A stretch of DNA of 64,000 nucleotides from Argopecten irradians (Eukaryota > Mollusca > Bivalvia > Pectinida > Pectinidae): the NCBI RefSeq assembly GCF_041381155.1, contig NC_091139.1:9796383-9860382 (forward strand), given 5' to 3'. Shown in pieces: positions 12,701 to 27,700 of this stretch. Below the pieces are notes generated by a model. The model was given only the letters and a program-made list of their open reading frames with translations, was not told the origin of the DNA and did no database searches. The translations under genes and the position numbers were made by a program. Position 1 is the stretch's first letter; every line of letters starts with the position of its first letter.

Positions 12701-15700
12701 CCAGGTGAGCTAAAAATCAGCTATTTTGTTCTGCCATCTTAAATGCTTTAGAAGTTGCAACTTATATATATATTGTGATGTCACAATGAGTAATTGTATG
12801 TTTCTTACATTGTACTACAAACTCTATGACATAGACAAGTTCTCTGGATGCTAAGAGCATTATATGATACAATAATAAACCATCATATCTGTAATTTAGA
12901 ACTTGCTTTACTTTGCTTAACAACCTGGTGTGATAACTGGTGTGTTATCCAAACGTCAAGCACCTATTTTGGTGTACCTGTGACTCCAGTGACACATTGG
13001 TATAAAGTTGTGATCCCATAAAAGGAGAGTATAAAACTATGTAATGGTCGCAGTATAAAGTTGTGATCCCATAAAAGGAGAGTATAAAACTATGTAATGG
13101 TCACAGTATAAAGCTATGATCCCATAAAAGGAGAGTATAAAACTATGTAATGGTCACAGTATAAAGCTGTGATCCCATAAAAGGAGAGTATAAAACTATG
13201 TAATGGTCACAGTATAAAGCTGTGATCCCATAAAAGGAGAGTATAAAACTATGTAATGGTCACAGTATAAAGTTGTGATCCCATAAAAGGAGAGTATAAA
13301 ACTATGTAATGGTCGCAGTATAAAGTTGTGATCCCATAAAAGGAGAGTATAAAACTATGTAATGGTCACAGTATAAAGCTGTGATCCCATAAAAGGAGAG
13401 TATAAAACTATGTAATGGTCACAGTATAAAGCTGTGATCCCATAAAAGGAGAGTATAAAACTATGTAATGGTCACAGTATAAAGCTATGATCCCATAAAA
13501 GGAGAGTATAAAACTATGTAATGGTCGCAGTATAAAGCTGTGGTCCTGTAAAAGGAGAGTATAAAACTATGTAATGGTCGCAGTATACAGCTGTGATCCC
13601 ATAAAAGGAGAGTATAAAACTATGTGATGGTCGCAGTATAAAGTTGTGATCCAATAGAAGTAAAGTATAAAAATATGTAATGGTCACCGTAAAGACCTGT
13701 GATCCCGTAAAGGAGATTATAAAACTACGTGATGGTCACAGTATAAAGCTGTATAATGGTCGCAGTATAAATCTGTATAATGGTCGCAGTATAAAGTTGT
13801 GATCCCATAAAAGGAGAGTATAAAACTATATAATGGTCACAGTATAAATCTGTATAATGGTCGCAGTATAAAGCTGTGATCCCATAAAAGGAGAGTATAA
13901 AACTATAGTGGTCGCAGTATAGAGCTGTATAATGGTCACAGTATAAAGCTGATCCCATAAAAGGAGAGTATAAAACTGTGGTCCTGTAACGGCGAGTATG
14001 AAACTATGTAATGATCATAGTATAAAACTATGTAATGGTCAAAGTATAAAACTGTGGTCCCGTAACGGAGAGTATAAAACTATGTAATGGTCACAGTATA
14101 AAGTTATGGTCCCGTAAAAGGAGAGTATAAAACTATATAATGATTGCGGTATTATATAAATCTTACCTTAGTTCTGTCATGATGCAATAGTTTATATAAT
14201 TGTTTTTTCTCTTCCTGAAAAAAAAAATACATCCTTTAAAACTTAAACTGCATAAGTCATTGTTTTACTTACACTATTTGCTGTTTACTATTTGAGTCCA
14301 TGGCTACCAAGTGACATTGGTTATTTTTGTAAAAAGAAAATTGCATTGATCATCTTTCAAAATCCTTGTACCAAATGTGTACCAAATAAATGTTCATCTT
14401 AATTTTCGACTAATTTTGAATAAAAAAAAGATCTAAAAACTGATCAGTTATTGGTCACAAAGCCACATATCACTTATGAAAATATTTTTTCTTACTTCCA
14501 GACTTCTTATTGTTTACACGATTTGACTATACACTTACTTCCCATGGTGCAGATGAGTTCATAACAGACAAGGATTGTATAGAACTTTTCTCTTCCTTTA
14601 GTGTTGATATCTCAGCTTTCAGTTGTTCCAATTCTTTGTTTTTTACAGAAATGGTTTCCTCACACTCTTGCTTTTGTTTCTCAACAGAAGACAGCTCAGA
14701 GATGTGGGATTTTTGCATCTCAAGTGTTTGTTTCATGATTTCGATCTTGTCGGTCAGTTGTGAGTTCTCCTGCTGCAGACGTCTCGCCTCCTCTTGGCTG
14801 TTCAGCACTTCCTCTTCCATTTCCCTTATCTGTATAAAGAAACATTGAACTTAACGATGATGAACATTACAACTAAAGCAACCTGCATTGTATATCAAAA
14901 TTCAAGCATTTCTATTATCTAGGTGTATCACATATTGCTGGTATATTTTGCGATTTCACAGGACATTTGTGTAGTTGAGAAAATTTCACCTGCGAAATTA
15001 CAAGTACAGTGCTGTAATTCTAGATCAATCATATGCACACATTAACCTTATTGGGAAATACACATTTTTATCACATAATCCGCCTGATATCCAGTGGTTT
15101 CAACCATGTAATATTTTTGCATATGTCACTAGTGTGATATGACCTGGAACGATTTTCATTGGCTGGAAATTCATTGTGACCTCATTCAGAAACAATAAAA
15201 TGACGTCAAGAAAAATGATGTGACGTCAGATTACGAGGACAGCAGGATCAAAATGGCGACCTTTGCTGGATTTTCAGAATACATTTTGTCATGAAATTCT
15301 TTGTTATGTAGGTATTCGTAGTTATGTGATAATAAGTACCTTAAATTTCTGTTCCTTTCATTTGAGATTTTATGAAACTCATCTTGAAGTTTTATTTTTT
15401 GCTCAGCAAGGCACGCAAAAATAAAAACTCGTTTTACAGACTCGTTTCATAAAATCTCATGAAATGAGCACTCATGCGAGATCCTATATGTAATGAACCT
15501 CAGGGGGACAAACAAAATAACTTCTTTATAAACATAGTTTGTTTCTATGTACTACAGACATCTTATAGGAACCTTGACTGCCGAATGGTGTAGAAACTTA
15601 CATTAACCTTAGTTGTAACCTAAAGTCAACTCAACTTCCAGATGCTTGACTTGGAGCTCTTCTGCTTCTAGAAGCTCTTTCCTCAGTCAGCTGATAGATC

Positions 15701-18700
15701 TCCAAAGATGAGCGCAAATCAAGTTGGCCTAAGGAGTCATCATGAATGTCTGGGTAACCATCTATCTATTCAATTTCATACTACTAAAAAGGGTCAGGTC
15801 ATTTCCATTGATAGTAAATGGAAATATAATTATATAACTTTTTAGTAAAAGATATGACAACTATGAGAAAAAATGGGAAAATAACATTCTAAAAAACATT
15901 ATGACAAGTTGACAATAGCAATATATGTATGTACATACCAAGTGTAGTTTGTCAGTGGCTTCCTCAAGTTTCATCTGCAGTTCACTCCTCTCTTTTTCAG
16001 CCTCAGAAGCATTTCTCTGTATTTCATTCATTTCTTCCAACAGTGTACAAACACGACCACTTTCTTCATTCTGTTCACTTAGTCTTTCGGCAAGTTCTTT
16101 TTCAAGGTTCTGTACTTTTTCATTCAATTCTGTCTTTTCTTTCTCCATTGATTTGTAAATACTTTTAAACTTTTCAAAGGCAGCTGTTTTTGTCTGTCTT
16201 TCCATTTCCAAGTCTTTTAATTCTGATTTTAATTGAATACTATCATTTTCACTTTCTTCTAGTTTGAGTTCCAACATGCTGATTTTCTCATGAAGATTGC
16301 CAAGTTCTAATGACTGCTGCTCAAGATTTGTATTTCCTTGTGAAATCTCTGCCAAATGGGACTCTTTTTCTCTCAATAGTTCATCACATTTCTCTTGGAG
16401 ACAAGGTAGTTGTTCAGCTTTGGGTTTTAAATTTGTAATTTCATCTTGCAAGGTGGCTTGTTCATTACACAGAGCCTCCACTTTGGTCTTCAACTGATCA
16501 CATTCTTGCTGTAATGTTTCCTTTGTTTGAACTTCCATTTTTAAATCTTCTAGTTCTTGATTCAAACTGTCAGAAGTCTCTCCTAATTGAACCTTAAGGG
16601 ATATATTGGTATCTTTTAAAGTGGAAATTTCTGAAAGTAACTGATTATTTATTTCTTCCAATTTCTCACATTTTTCTGTCACAATTGGAAGTTGTTCAAT
16701 TTTGGATCCAACATCTGTCAACTCATCTTGCATGTTAAGACGTTCATCAGCCAAATCCTTCACAGTGGCTCGAAGTACTTCACATTCTTCTTCTAGCATA
16801 GCTACTTTTTGACTCTCAATTTCTTCTCCAATGCCTCCCTTTGTTCTTTCAGCCTCAAGTTTCTCTATTTGAAGCTTCAGTGTAGAGCATTCTTCCATTA
16901 ATTCATTTACAACATCAGTGGAATCAGTGGCCTCCATTTTCCTTTCCTCCAGCTCCTGAACAGTTTCCCTTAACTTTTTACATTCCTCCTCCATCTCTGT
17001 CATTCTGTTTTCAGTTGGTATTTCACGATTCTCGCTCTGCAAAGTTTCCAGTTTCATGAGCAACACTGTTTTCTCTTCTTCCATGTCTTTCAGCTTTTGC
17101 TGCAAGTCGTTTGTAGTTTCTTTAAGATTCTGTAACTCATCATTCGATGTTTCTGGAGTCTCCTTTTCTTCTTTTAATGAATTCAGCTCGATTGCAAGAG
17201 TCTCCTTTTCTTGCATTAGTTCCTCAACCTTTTCTTTCAGAATTGGAAGTTGTTCAATTTTGGATCCAACATCTGTCAACTCATCTTGCATGTTAAGACG
17301 TTCATCAGCCAAATCCTTCACAGTGGCTCGAAGTATTTCACATTCTTCTTCTAGCGTAGCTACTTTTTGACTCTCAGTGTCTGCTCCTTCATCTGTGCAT
17401 GTTCTTTCAGCCTCAAGTTTCTTTATTTGAAGCTTCAGTGTAGAGCATTCTTCCATTAATTCATTTACAACATCAGTGGAATCAGTGGCCTCCATTTTCC
17501 TTTCCTCAAGCTCCTGAACAGTTTCCCTCAACTTCCTACATTCCTCCTCCATCTCTGTCATTCTGTTTTCAGTTGGTATTTCACGATTCTCGCTCTGCAA
17601 AGTTTCCAGTTTCATGAGCAACACTGTTTTCTCTTCTTCCATGTCTTTCAGCTTTTGCTGCAAGTCGTTTGTCATTTCTTTAAGATTCTGTAACTCATCA
17701 TTCGATGTTTCTGGAGTCTCCTTTTCTTCTTTTAATGAATTCAGCTCGATTGCAAGAGTCTCCTTTTCTTGCATTAGTTCCTCAACCTTTTCTTTCAGAA
17801 TTGGAAGTTGTTCAATTTTGGATCCAACATCTGTCAACTCATCTTGCATGTTAAGACGTTCATCAGCTAAATCCTTCACAGTGGCTCGAAGTATTTCACA
17901 TTCTTCTTCTAGCATAGCTACTTTTTGACTCTCAATTTCTTCTCCAATGCCTCCCTTCGTTCTTTCAGCCTCAAGTTTCTCTATTTGAAGCTTCAGTGTA
18001 GAGCATTCTTCCATTAATTCATTAACAACATCAGTGGAATCAGTGGCCTCCATTTTCCTTTCCTCCAGCTCCTGAACAGTTTCCCTCAACTTCCTACATT
18101 CCTCCTCCATCTCTGTCATTCTGTTTTCAGTTGGTATTTCACGATTCTCGCTCTGCAAAGTTTCCAGTTTCATGAGCAACACTGTTTTCTCTTCTTCCAT
18201 GTCTTTCAGCTTTTGCTGCAAGTCGTTTGTAGTTTCTTTAAGATTCTGTAACTCATCATTCGATGTTTCTGGAGTCTCCTTTTCTTCTTTTAATGAATTC
18301 AGCTCGATTGCAAGAGTCTCCTTTTCTTGCATTAGTTCCTCAACCTTTTCTTTCAGAATTGGAAGTTGTTCAATTTTGGATCCAACATCTGTCAACTCAT
18401 CTTGCATGTTCAGACGTTCATCAGCCAAATCCTTCACAGTGGCTCGAAGTATTTCACATTCTTCTTCTAGCGTAGCAACTTTTTGACTCTCAGTGTCTGC
18501 TCCTTCAACTGCGCATGTTCTTTCAGCCTCAAGTTTCTCTATTTGAAGCTTCAGTGTAGAGCATTCTTTCATTAATTCATTTACAACATCAGTGGAATCA
18601 GTGGCCTCCATTTTCCTTTCCTCAAGCTCCTGAACAGTTTCCCTCAACTTCCTACATTCCTCCTCCATCTCTGTCATTCTGTTTTCAGTTGGTATTTCAC

Positions 18701-21700
18701 GATTCTCGCTCTGCAAAGTTTCCAATTTTGCAAGCAACACTGTTTTCTCTTCTTCCATGTCTTTCAGCTTTTTCTGCAAGTCGTTTGTAGTTTCTTTAAG
18801 ATTCTGTAACTCATCATTCGATGTTTCTGGAGTCTCCTTTTCTTCTTTTAATGAATTCAGCTCGATTGCAAGAGTCTCCTTTTCTTGCATTAGTTCCTCA
18901 ACCTTTTCTTTCAGAATTGGAAGTTGTTCAATTTTGGATCCAACATCTGTCAACTCATCTTGCATGTTAAGACGTTCATCAGCTAAATCCTTCACAGTGG
19001 CTCGAAGTATTTCACATTCTTCTTCTAGCATAGCTACTTTTTGACTCTCAATTTCTTCTCCAATGCCTCCCTTCGTTCTTTCAGCCTCAAGTTTCTCTAT
19101 TTGAAGCTTCAGTGTAGAGCATTCTTCCATTAATTCATTTACAACATCAGTGGAATCAGTGGCCTCCATTTTCCTTTCCTCCAGCTCCTGAACAGTTTCC
19201 CTCAACTTCCTACATTCCTCCTCCATCTCTGTCATTCTGTTTTCAGTTGGTATTTCACGATTCTCGCTCTGTAAAGTTTCCAGTTTCATGAGCAACACTG
19301 TTTTCTCTTCTTCCATGTCTTTCAGCTTTTGCTTCAAGTCGTTTGTAGTTTCTTTAAGATTCTGTAACTCATCATTCGATGTTTCTGGAGTCTCCTTTTC
19401 TTCTTTTAATGAGTTCAGCTCCATTACGAGATTCTCCTTTTCTTGCATCAGTTCTTCAAACTTTTCCTTTAGAATAGGCAGATTTTCTACCTCAAGTCCA
19501 AAGCATGTTAATGTATCTTGTACTTTGAGTCGTTCCTCGACTAAATCCTTGGCTGTGCTTTTAAGCACTTCATAATCTTTGGTCAGTGTAGCCATCTTAT
19601 TTTGTTCAGTGTCAACTTGTTCTATCAACTCTGATTTCTCAGTTCCAAGTTCCTCGACCTGCTTCTGTAGAATTGTACATTCCTCTTGCAGTTTACAAAT
19701 GACATCTGTAGAATTAACTGAATCAGTTTTAGATGACGCTTTTTCTTCTTCTAGTTGTCTGATGGTTGCCTTCAACTGCTCACATTCTTCCTGTATTGTA
19801 GGTGTTGAAGCGTCCAGGGATTTAGCTCTGCGGTTAATCTCCAGTTCGCTCTGAAATTCAGTCATCTTTCGAGTCTGTATCTTCAGCTTGTGCTCTTTCT
19901 GGATCACTTCATCAGACAACTTTGTACATTCTTTCAAGATGGTGTTTTTCTCCTGTTGGTAAAGAAGTTAAAAAAACAAAGTGATTTTAAGACAATACTT
20001 TTCCTCAGATATGACACTGACAAATTTTGAGACATGTCCTTGTGTCATTTCACACCTTCACTGTTGGCGAAACAGGTATAAAAATGATATATTCAAATCT
20101 TAAATATTATTTCTTAGAAAAGAAGCCGTAAGAAGGTATCCAACATTGAAAGACAGTAGCCTAAAGACAGGTGCATGAAATTGGCTTTAAGTTTTGATTA
20201 TATAAAGGTACTGAGCTAACTTACATCATGTAATGCCACATTATATTCTTACATTGTACTGAGTGAACACAAGAAACTTACATCATGTAATTCTGCGATG
20301 TTTTCTTACATTGTATGAGTGAACAAAAGAAACTTACATCATGTAACTCTTCGATGTTTTCTTACATTGTACCAAGTTAACTCAGGAAACTTACATCATG
20401 TAATTCTGCGATGTTTTCCTCCAGTGATTTTCTTTCCAGATTATGGAAGGTGGACATATCATTGAACTCGGTTTTCAGTAGGGCATGTTCTTTCAGCAGA
20501 ATTTCATATTTGTCTTCCCTGAAAATCATATAACAAAAAAAAAAAAATTATGTATAATGCTGATGATCTGGGTTTCCAGAATATCAATACAGGTACTAGA
20601 TCACAACACAAAGCTGGGACTGGACATAATACTGTGCAACAGGAAATGTTTGTGAGTACTTTTTTTGTGGTTCGGATATTTCAAAATATTGTGTGTGTAG
20701 AAATATCTGTGGTTGGTCAACTTTGCTGACGACTCATCTCTGATAAAACTGTTAGATAAGCAATTCAAGACTTAAGATTATTTTTCATACTTACAAATCA
20801 ATATGAGCTTTTAATGTGTTATACACCGCAAAAACAACATTTTGAGAATTTCAGTACTTTCAATGCATCTATAGGTTTTAATTTTGAAAGTACAAATAAG
20901 AGCTAAAATGATTTTTGGCAGTAGTTCATTATATTTACATATATAGTGAAGAGAAATGAGGACATATGGTCAGATCACGAAGTCAAGTTATGGTCTACAA
21001 TTTCATTTCATATTTTTAGTGTTACCGTACTCGACCCAATAAGTGCCCATGTCCCCCTTTTAGAGGCCTCGATTTCAATTGCCCAGGCTAAGATAAAGAA
21101 GAAAACTACAAAAAACTGTATAGATTTGCATTAACTTGTTATTATTAGTTCCTTTTCATTTTTCAATTTTTAAACGCCTGGGCTTATTGGGTTGAATACA
21201 GTATTAGTAATTGTAAAGTGATTTCTTCAGAGCCAAGTTTCAAGAACATTCCTCAAATTTAAGGAATTCCTTAACTTAAAATTCTCATAAGAAAGCATTA
21301 CAGAAATTAAGGAAGGCTTCTGAACTTAAAATTATTTCCTTATTCTGTTATGAATGACTTTTGAATGATAAATCATCAAACCTTATTATTGAAATAGACA
21401 AATGAAGAAAAACCAAGACTACCATGTCCTATTCTCCAGATTTCCCTGTCCTATTCCCAGACTTTCTTGTCCTATTCCCCAGACTTCCCTGTCCTATTCC
21501 CCAGACTTCCCTATCCTATTCCCCAGACTTCCCTGTCCTATTCCCCAGACTTCCCTGTCCTATTCCCCAGACTTCCCTGTCCTATTCCCCAGACTTCCCT
21601 GTCCTATTCCCCAGACTTCCATATCCTATTCCCCAGGTTTCCCTGTCCTATTCCCCAGACTTCCCTGTCCTATTCCCCAGGTTTCCCTGTTCTATTCCCC

Positions 21701-24700
21701 AGACTTCCCCGACATATTCCCATCTATTCATCAGACTTCTCTGTCCTATTCCCTAGACTTCCATGACCTATTCTTATCTATTCCCCAGATTTCCCTGTCC
21801 TATTCCAATCTATTTATCAGTGTCCTATTCCAATCTATTCATCAGATTTCCCTGTCCTATTCATCAAACTTCTCTGTCCTATTCCCCAGACTTCCCTGTC
21901 CTATTCCAATCTATTCATCAGACTTCTCTGTCCTATTTCCCAGACTTCCCTGTCCTATTCCAATCTATTCATCAGACTTCTCTGTCCTATTCCCCAGACT
22001 TCCCTGTCCTATTCCCCAGACTTCCCTATCCTATTCCCCAGACTTCCCTGTCCTATTCCCCAGACTTCCCTATCCTATTCCCCAGACTTCAATATCCTAT
22101 TCCCCAGACTTCCTTGTCCTATTCATTAGACTTCCTCATCCTATTTTCCAGACTCCCCTGTACTATTCCCCAGACTTCCCCATCCTATTCATCCGACTTC
22201 CTTGTCCTATTCATCCGACTTCCATATCCTATTCCCCAGACTTCCCTGTCCTATTCATCAGACTTCCCTGTCCTATTCATCAGACTTCCCTGTCCTATTC
22301 CCCAGACATCCATATCCTATTCCCCAGACTTCCCTGTCCTATTCCCCAGGTTTCCCTGTCCTATTCCCCAGACTTCCCTGACACATTCCCATCTATTCAT
22401 AAGACTTCCCTGACCTATTCCCATCTATTCATCAGACTTCTCTGTCCTATTCCCCAGACTTCCCTGTCCTATTCCCCAGACTTCCCTGTCCTATTCCCCA
22501 GACTTCCCTGTCCTATTCCCCAGACTTCCCTGTCCTATTCCCCAGACTTCCATGTCCTATTCCCCAGACTTCCATGTCCTATTCCCCAGACTTCCCTGTC
22601 CTATTCCCCAGACTTCCCTGTCTTATTCCCATCTATTCATAAGACTTCCCTGACCTATTCCCATCTATTCATCAGACTTCTCTGTCCTATTCCCCAGACT
22701 TCCATGACCTATTCTTATCTATTCCCCAGATTTCCCTGTCCTATTCCAATCTATTCATCAGACTTCTCTGTCCTATTCCCCAGACTTCCCTGTCCTATTC
22801 ATCAGACTTCTCTGTCCTATTCCCCAGACTTCCATGTCCTATTCATCAGACTTCTCTGTCCTATTCCCCAGACTTCCCTGTCCTATTCCCCAGACTTCCC
22901 TGTCCTATTCCCCAGACTTCCCTGTCCTATTCAATCTATTCATCAGACTTCCCTGTCCTATTCCCCAGACTTCCCTGTCCTATTCCCAGACTTCCCTGTC
23001 CTATTCCCAGACTTCCCTGTCCTATTCCTCAGACTTCCCTGTCCTATTCCCCAGTCCTGTCCTATTCCCCAGACTTCCCTGTCCTATTCCCCAGACTTCC
23101 CCTGTCCTATTCCCTAGACTTCCCTGTCCTATTTCCCAGACTTCCCTGTCCTATTCCCCAGACTTCCCTGTCCTATTCCCCAGACTTCCCTGTCCTATTC
23201 CCCAGACTTCCCTGTCCTATTCATCTTTTCATCAGACTTCCCTGTCCTATTCCCTAGACTTCCCTGTCCTATTCCAGTCTATTCATCAGACTTCTCTGTC
23301 CTATTTTCCAGACTTCCCTGTCCTATGCCCCAGACTTCCATGTCCACTATTCATCAGACTTCCCTGTCCTATTCATCAACTTCTGTCCTATTCCCCAGAC
23401 TTCCCTGTCCTATTCCCCAGACTTCCCTGTCCTATTCCCCAGACTTCCCTGTCCTATTCCCCAGACTTCCATGTCCTATTCCCTAGACTTCCCTGTCCTA
23501 TTCCAATCTATTCATCAGACTTCTCTGTCCTATTTCCCAGACTTCCCTGTCCTATTCCAATCTATTCATCAGACTTCCTGTCCTATTTCCCAGACTTCCC
23601 TGTCCTATTCCCTATTTATCAGACTTCTCTGTCCTATTCCCAAGACTTCCCTGTCCTATTCCCCAGACTTCCCTGTCCTATTCCCCAGACTTCCCTATCC
23701 TATTCCCCAGACTTCCCTATCCTATTCCCCAGACTTCCCTGTCCTATTCCCCAGACTTCCTTGTCTATCCCAGACTTCTTCCTATTAGACTTCCCTCATC
23801 CTATTCATCAGACTTCCCTGTCCTATTCCCCAGACTTCCCTGTCCTATTCATCAGACTTCCCTGTCCTATTCATCAGACTTCCCTGTCCTATTCCCCAGA
23901 CTTCCCTGTCCTATTCCCCAGACTTCCCTGTCCTATTCCCCAGACTTCCCTGTCCTATTCATCAGACTTCCCTGTCCTATTCCCCAGACTTCCCTGTCCT
24001 ATTCCCCAGACTTCCCTGTCCTATTCCCCAGACTTCCCTGTCCTATTCCCCAGACTTCCCTGTCCTATTCCCCAGACTTCCATGTCCTATTCCCCACTGA
24101 CTTCCCTGTCCTATTCCCCAGACTTCCCTGTCCTATTCCCCAGACTTCCCTGTCCTATTCCCCAGACTTCCCTGTCCTATTCCCCAGACTTCCCTGTCCT
24201 ATTCCCCAGACTTCCCTGACCTATTCCAATCTATTCATCAGACTTCTCTGTCCTATTCCCTAGACTTCCAGACTATCCCTGTCCTATTCCCCAGATTTCC
24301 CTGTCTAATTCCAATCTTTTCATCAGACTTCCATATCCTATTCCCTAGACTTCCCTGTCCTATTCCCCAGACTTCCATGTCTTATTCATCAGACTTCTCT
24401 GTCCTATTTCCCAGACTTCTCTGTCCTATTCCCCAGACTTCCCTGTCTTATTCCAATCTTTTCATCAGACTTCCATGTCCTATTCCCTAGACTTCCCTGT
24501 CCTATTCCAATCTATTTATCATATTTATCAGTGTCCTATTCCAATCTATTCCCCAGACTTCCCTGACCTATTCCCCAGACTTCAATATCCTATTCCCCAG
24601 ACTTCCCTGTCCTATTCCCCAGACTTCCCTGTCCTATTCATCAGACTTCCCTGTCCTATTCATCAGACTTCCCTGTCCTATTCCCCAGACTTCCCTGTCC

Positions 24701-27700
24701 TATTCCCCAGACTTCCCTGTCCTATTCCCCAGACTTCCCTGTCCTCAGACTTCCCTTCCCTATTGTCATAGACTTCCCTGTCCTATTCCCCAATCATTCA
24801 TCAGACTTCCCTGTCCTATTCCCCAGACTTCCCTGTCCTATTCCCCAGACTTCCATACCCTATTCCCAGACTTCCCTGTCCTATTCCCCAGACATCCATA
24901 TCCTATTCCCCAGACTTCCCTGTTCGATTCATCAGACTTCCCTGTTCTATTCATCAGACTTCCCTGTCCTATTCATCAGACTTCCCTGTCCTATTCCCCA
25001 GACTTCCCTGTCCTATTCCCCAGACTTCCCTGTCCTATTCATCAGACTTCCCTGTCCTATTCCCCAGACTTCCCTGTCCTATTCCCACAGACTTCCCTGT
25101 TCTATTCCCCACTGACTTCCATATCCTATTCCCCAGACTTCCATATCCTATTCCCCAGGTTTCCCTGTCCTATTCCCCAGACTTCCCAGTCCTATTCCCC
25201 AGGTTTCCTGTTCTATTCCCCAGACTTCCCCGACATATTCCCATCTATTCATCAGACTTCTCTGTCCTATTCCCTAGACTTCCATGACCTATTCTTATCT
25301 ATTCCCCAGATTTCCCTGTCCTATTCCAATCTATTTATCAGTGTCCTATTCCAATCTATTCATCAGACTTCCCTGTCCTATTCATCAAACTTCTCTGTCC
25401 TATTCCCCAGACTTCCCTGTCCTATTCCCAAGACTTCCCTGTCCTATTCCCCAGACTTCCCTGTCCTATTCCCCAGACTTCCATGTCCTATTCCCTAGAC
25501 TTCCCTGTCCTATTCCAATCTATTCATCAGACTTCTCTGTCCTATTTCCCAGACTTCCCTGTCCTATTCCAATCTATTCATCAGACTTCTCTGTCCTATT
25601 CCCCAGACTTCCCTGTCCTATTCCAAAGACATCCATATCCTATTCCCCAGACTTCCCTATCCTATTCCCCAGACTTCCCTATCCTATTCCCCAGACTTCA
25701 ATATCCTATTCCCCAGACTTCCTTGTCCTATTCATTAGACTTATTCATCCTATTTCCCAGACTCCCCTGTACTATTCCCCAGACTTCCCCATCCTATTCA
25801 TCCGACTTCCATATCCTATTCCCTAGACTTCCCTGTCCTATTCCCCAGACTTCCATGTCTTATTCATCAGACTTCTCTGTCCTATTCCCATCTATTCATC
25901 AGACTTCTCTGTCCTATTCCCCAGACTTCCATGACCTATTCTTATCTATTCCCCAGATTTCCCTGCCCTATTCCAATCTATTCATCAGACTTCTCTGTCC
26001 TATTTCCCAGACTTCCCTGTCCTATTCCCCAGACTTCCCTGTCTTATTCCAATCTTTTCATCAGACTTCCATATCCTATTCCCTAGACTTCCCTGTCCTA
26101 TTCCCCAGACTTCCATGTCTTATTCATCAGACTTCTCTGTCCTATTCCCATCTATTCATCAGACTTCTCTGTCCTATTTCCCAGACTTCCCTGTCCTATT
26201 CCAATCTATTCATCAGACTTCTCTGTCCTATTTCCCAGACTTCCCTGTCCTATTCATCAGACTTCTCTGTCCTATTCCCATCTTTTCATCAGACTTCCAT
26301 GTCCTATTCCCCAGATTTCCCTGTCCTATTCCAATCTATTTATCAGTGTCCTATTCCAATCTATTCATCAGACTTCCCTGTCCTATTCATCAAACTTCTC
26401 TGTCCTATTCCCCAGACTTCAATATCCTATTCCCCAGACTTCCCTGTCCTATTCATCAAACTTCTCTGTCCTATTCCCCAGACTTCCCTGTCCTATTCCC
26501 CAGACTTCCCTGTCCTATTCCCCAGACTTCCCTGTCTTATTCATCAGACTTCCATGTCCTATTCCCCAGACTTCCCTGTCCTATTCATCAGACTTCTCTG
26601 TCCTATTCCCCAGACTTCCATGTCTTATTCATCAGACTTCCCTGTCCTATTCCCCAGACTTCCCTGTCCTATTCGTCAGACTTCCCTGCCCTATTGTCAG
26701 ACATCTCTGTCCTATTCCAATCTATTCATCAGACTTCCATGTCCTATTCCCTAGACTTCCCTGTCCTATTCGTCAGACTTCCCTGCCCTATTGTCAGACA
26801 TCTCTGTCCTATTCCAATCTATTCATCAGACTCCCCTGTACTATTCCCCAGACATCCATATCCTATTCCCCATATTTCCCTGTCCTATTCCCCAGACATC
26901 CATATCCTATTCCCCAGACTTCCCTGTTCGATTCATCAGACTTCCCTGTGCTATTCATCAGACTTCCCTGTCCTATTCATCAGACTTCCTCGTGCTATTC
27001 CCCAGATTTCCCTGTCCTATTCATCTGACTTCCCTGTCCTATTCATCTGACTTCCCTGTCCTATTCCCCAGACTTCCCTGTCCTATTCCCACTGACTTCC
27101 CTGTTCTATTCCCCACTGACTTCCATATCCTATTCCCCAGACTTCCATATCCTATTCCCCAGGTTTCCCTGTCCTATTCCCCAGACTTCCCAGTCCTATT
27201 CCCCAGGTTTCCCTGTTCTATTCCCCAGACTTCCCCGACATATTCCCATCTATTCATCAGACTTCTCTGTCCTATTCCCTAGACTTCCATGACCTATTCT
27301 TATCTATTCCCCAGATTTCCCTGTCCTATTCCAATCTATTTATCAGTGTCCTATTCCAATCTATTCATCAGACTTCCCTGTCCTATTCATCAAACTTCTC
27401 TGTCCTATTCCCCAGACTTCCCTGTCCTATTCCCCAGACTTCCCTGTCCTATTCCCCAGACTTCCCTGTCCTATTCCCCACTGACTTCCCTGTCCTATTC
27501 CCCAGACTTCCCTGTCCTATTCCCCAGACTTCCCTGTCCTATTTCCCAGACTTCCCTGTCCTATTCCAATCTATTCATCAGACTTCTCTGTCCTATTCCC
27601 CAGACTTCCCTGTCCTATTCCCAGACATCCATATCCTATTCCCCAGACTTCCCTGTCCTATTCCCTAGACTTCCCTGTCCTATTCCAATCTATTCATCAG

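Noticed and set aside
15925-19854. Plus-strand Ser/Phe-rich ORFs across exon 16
   Set aside because: Antisense shadows of the Glu/Lys-rich coiled coil, recurring at exactly 558-bp steps.
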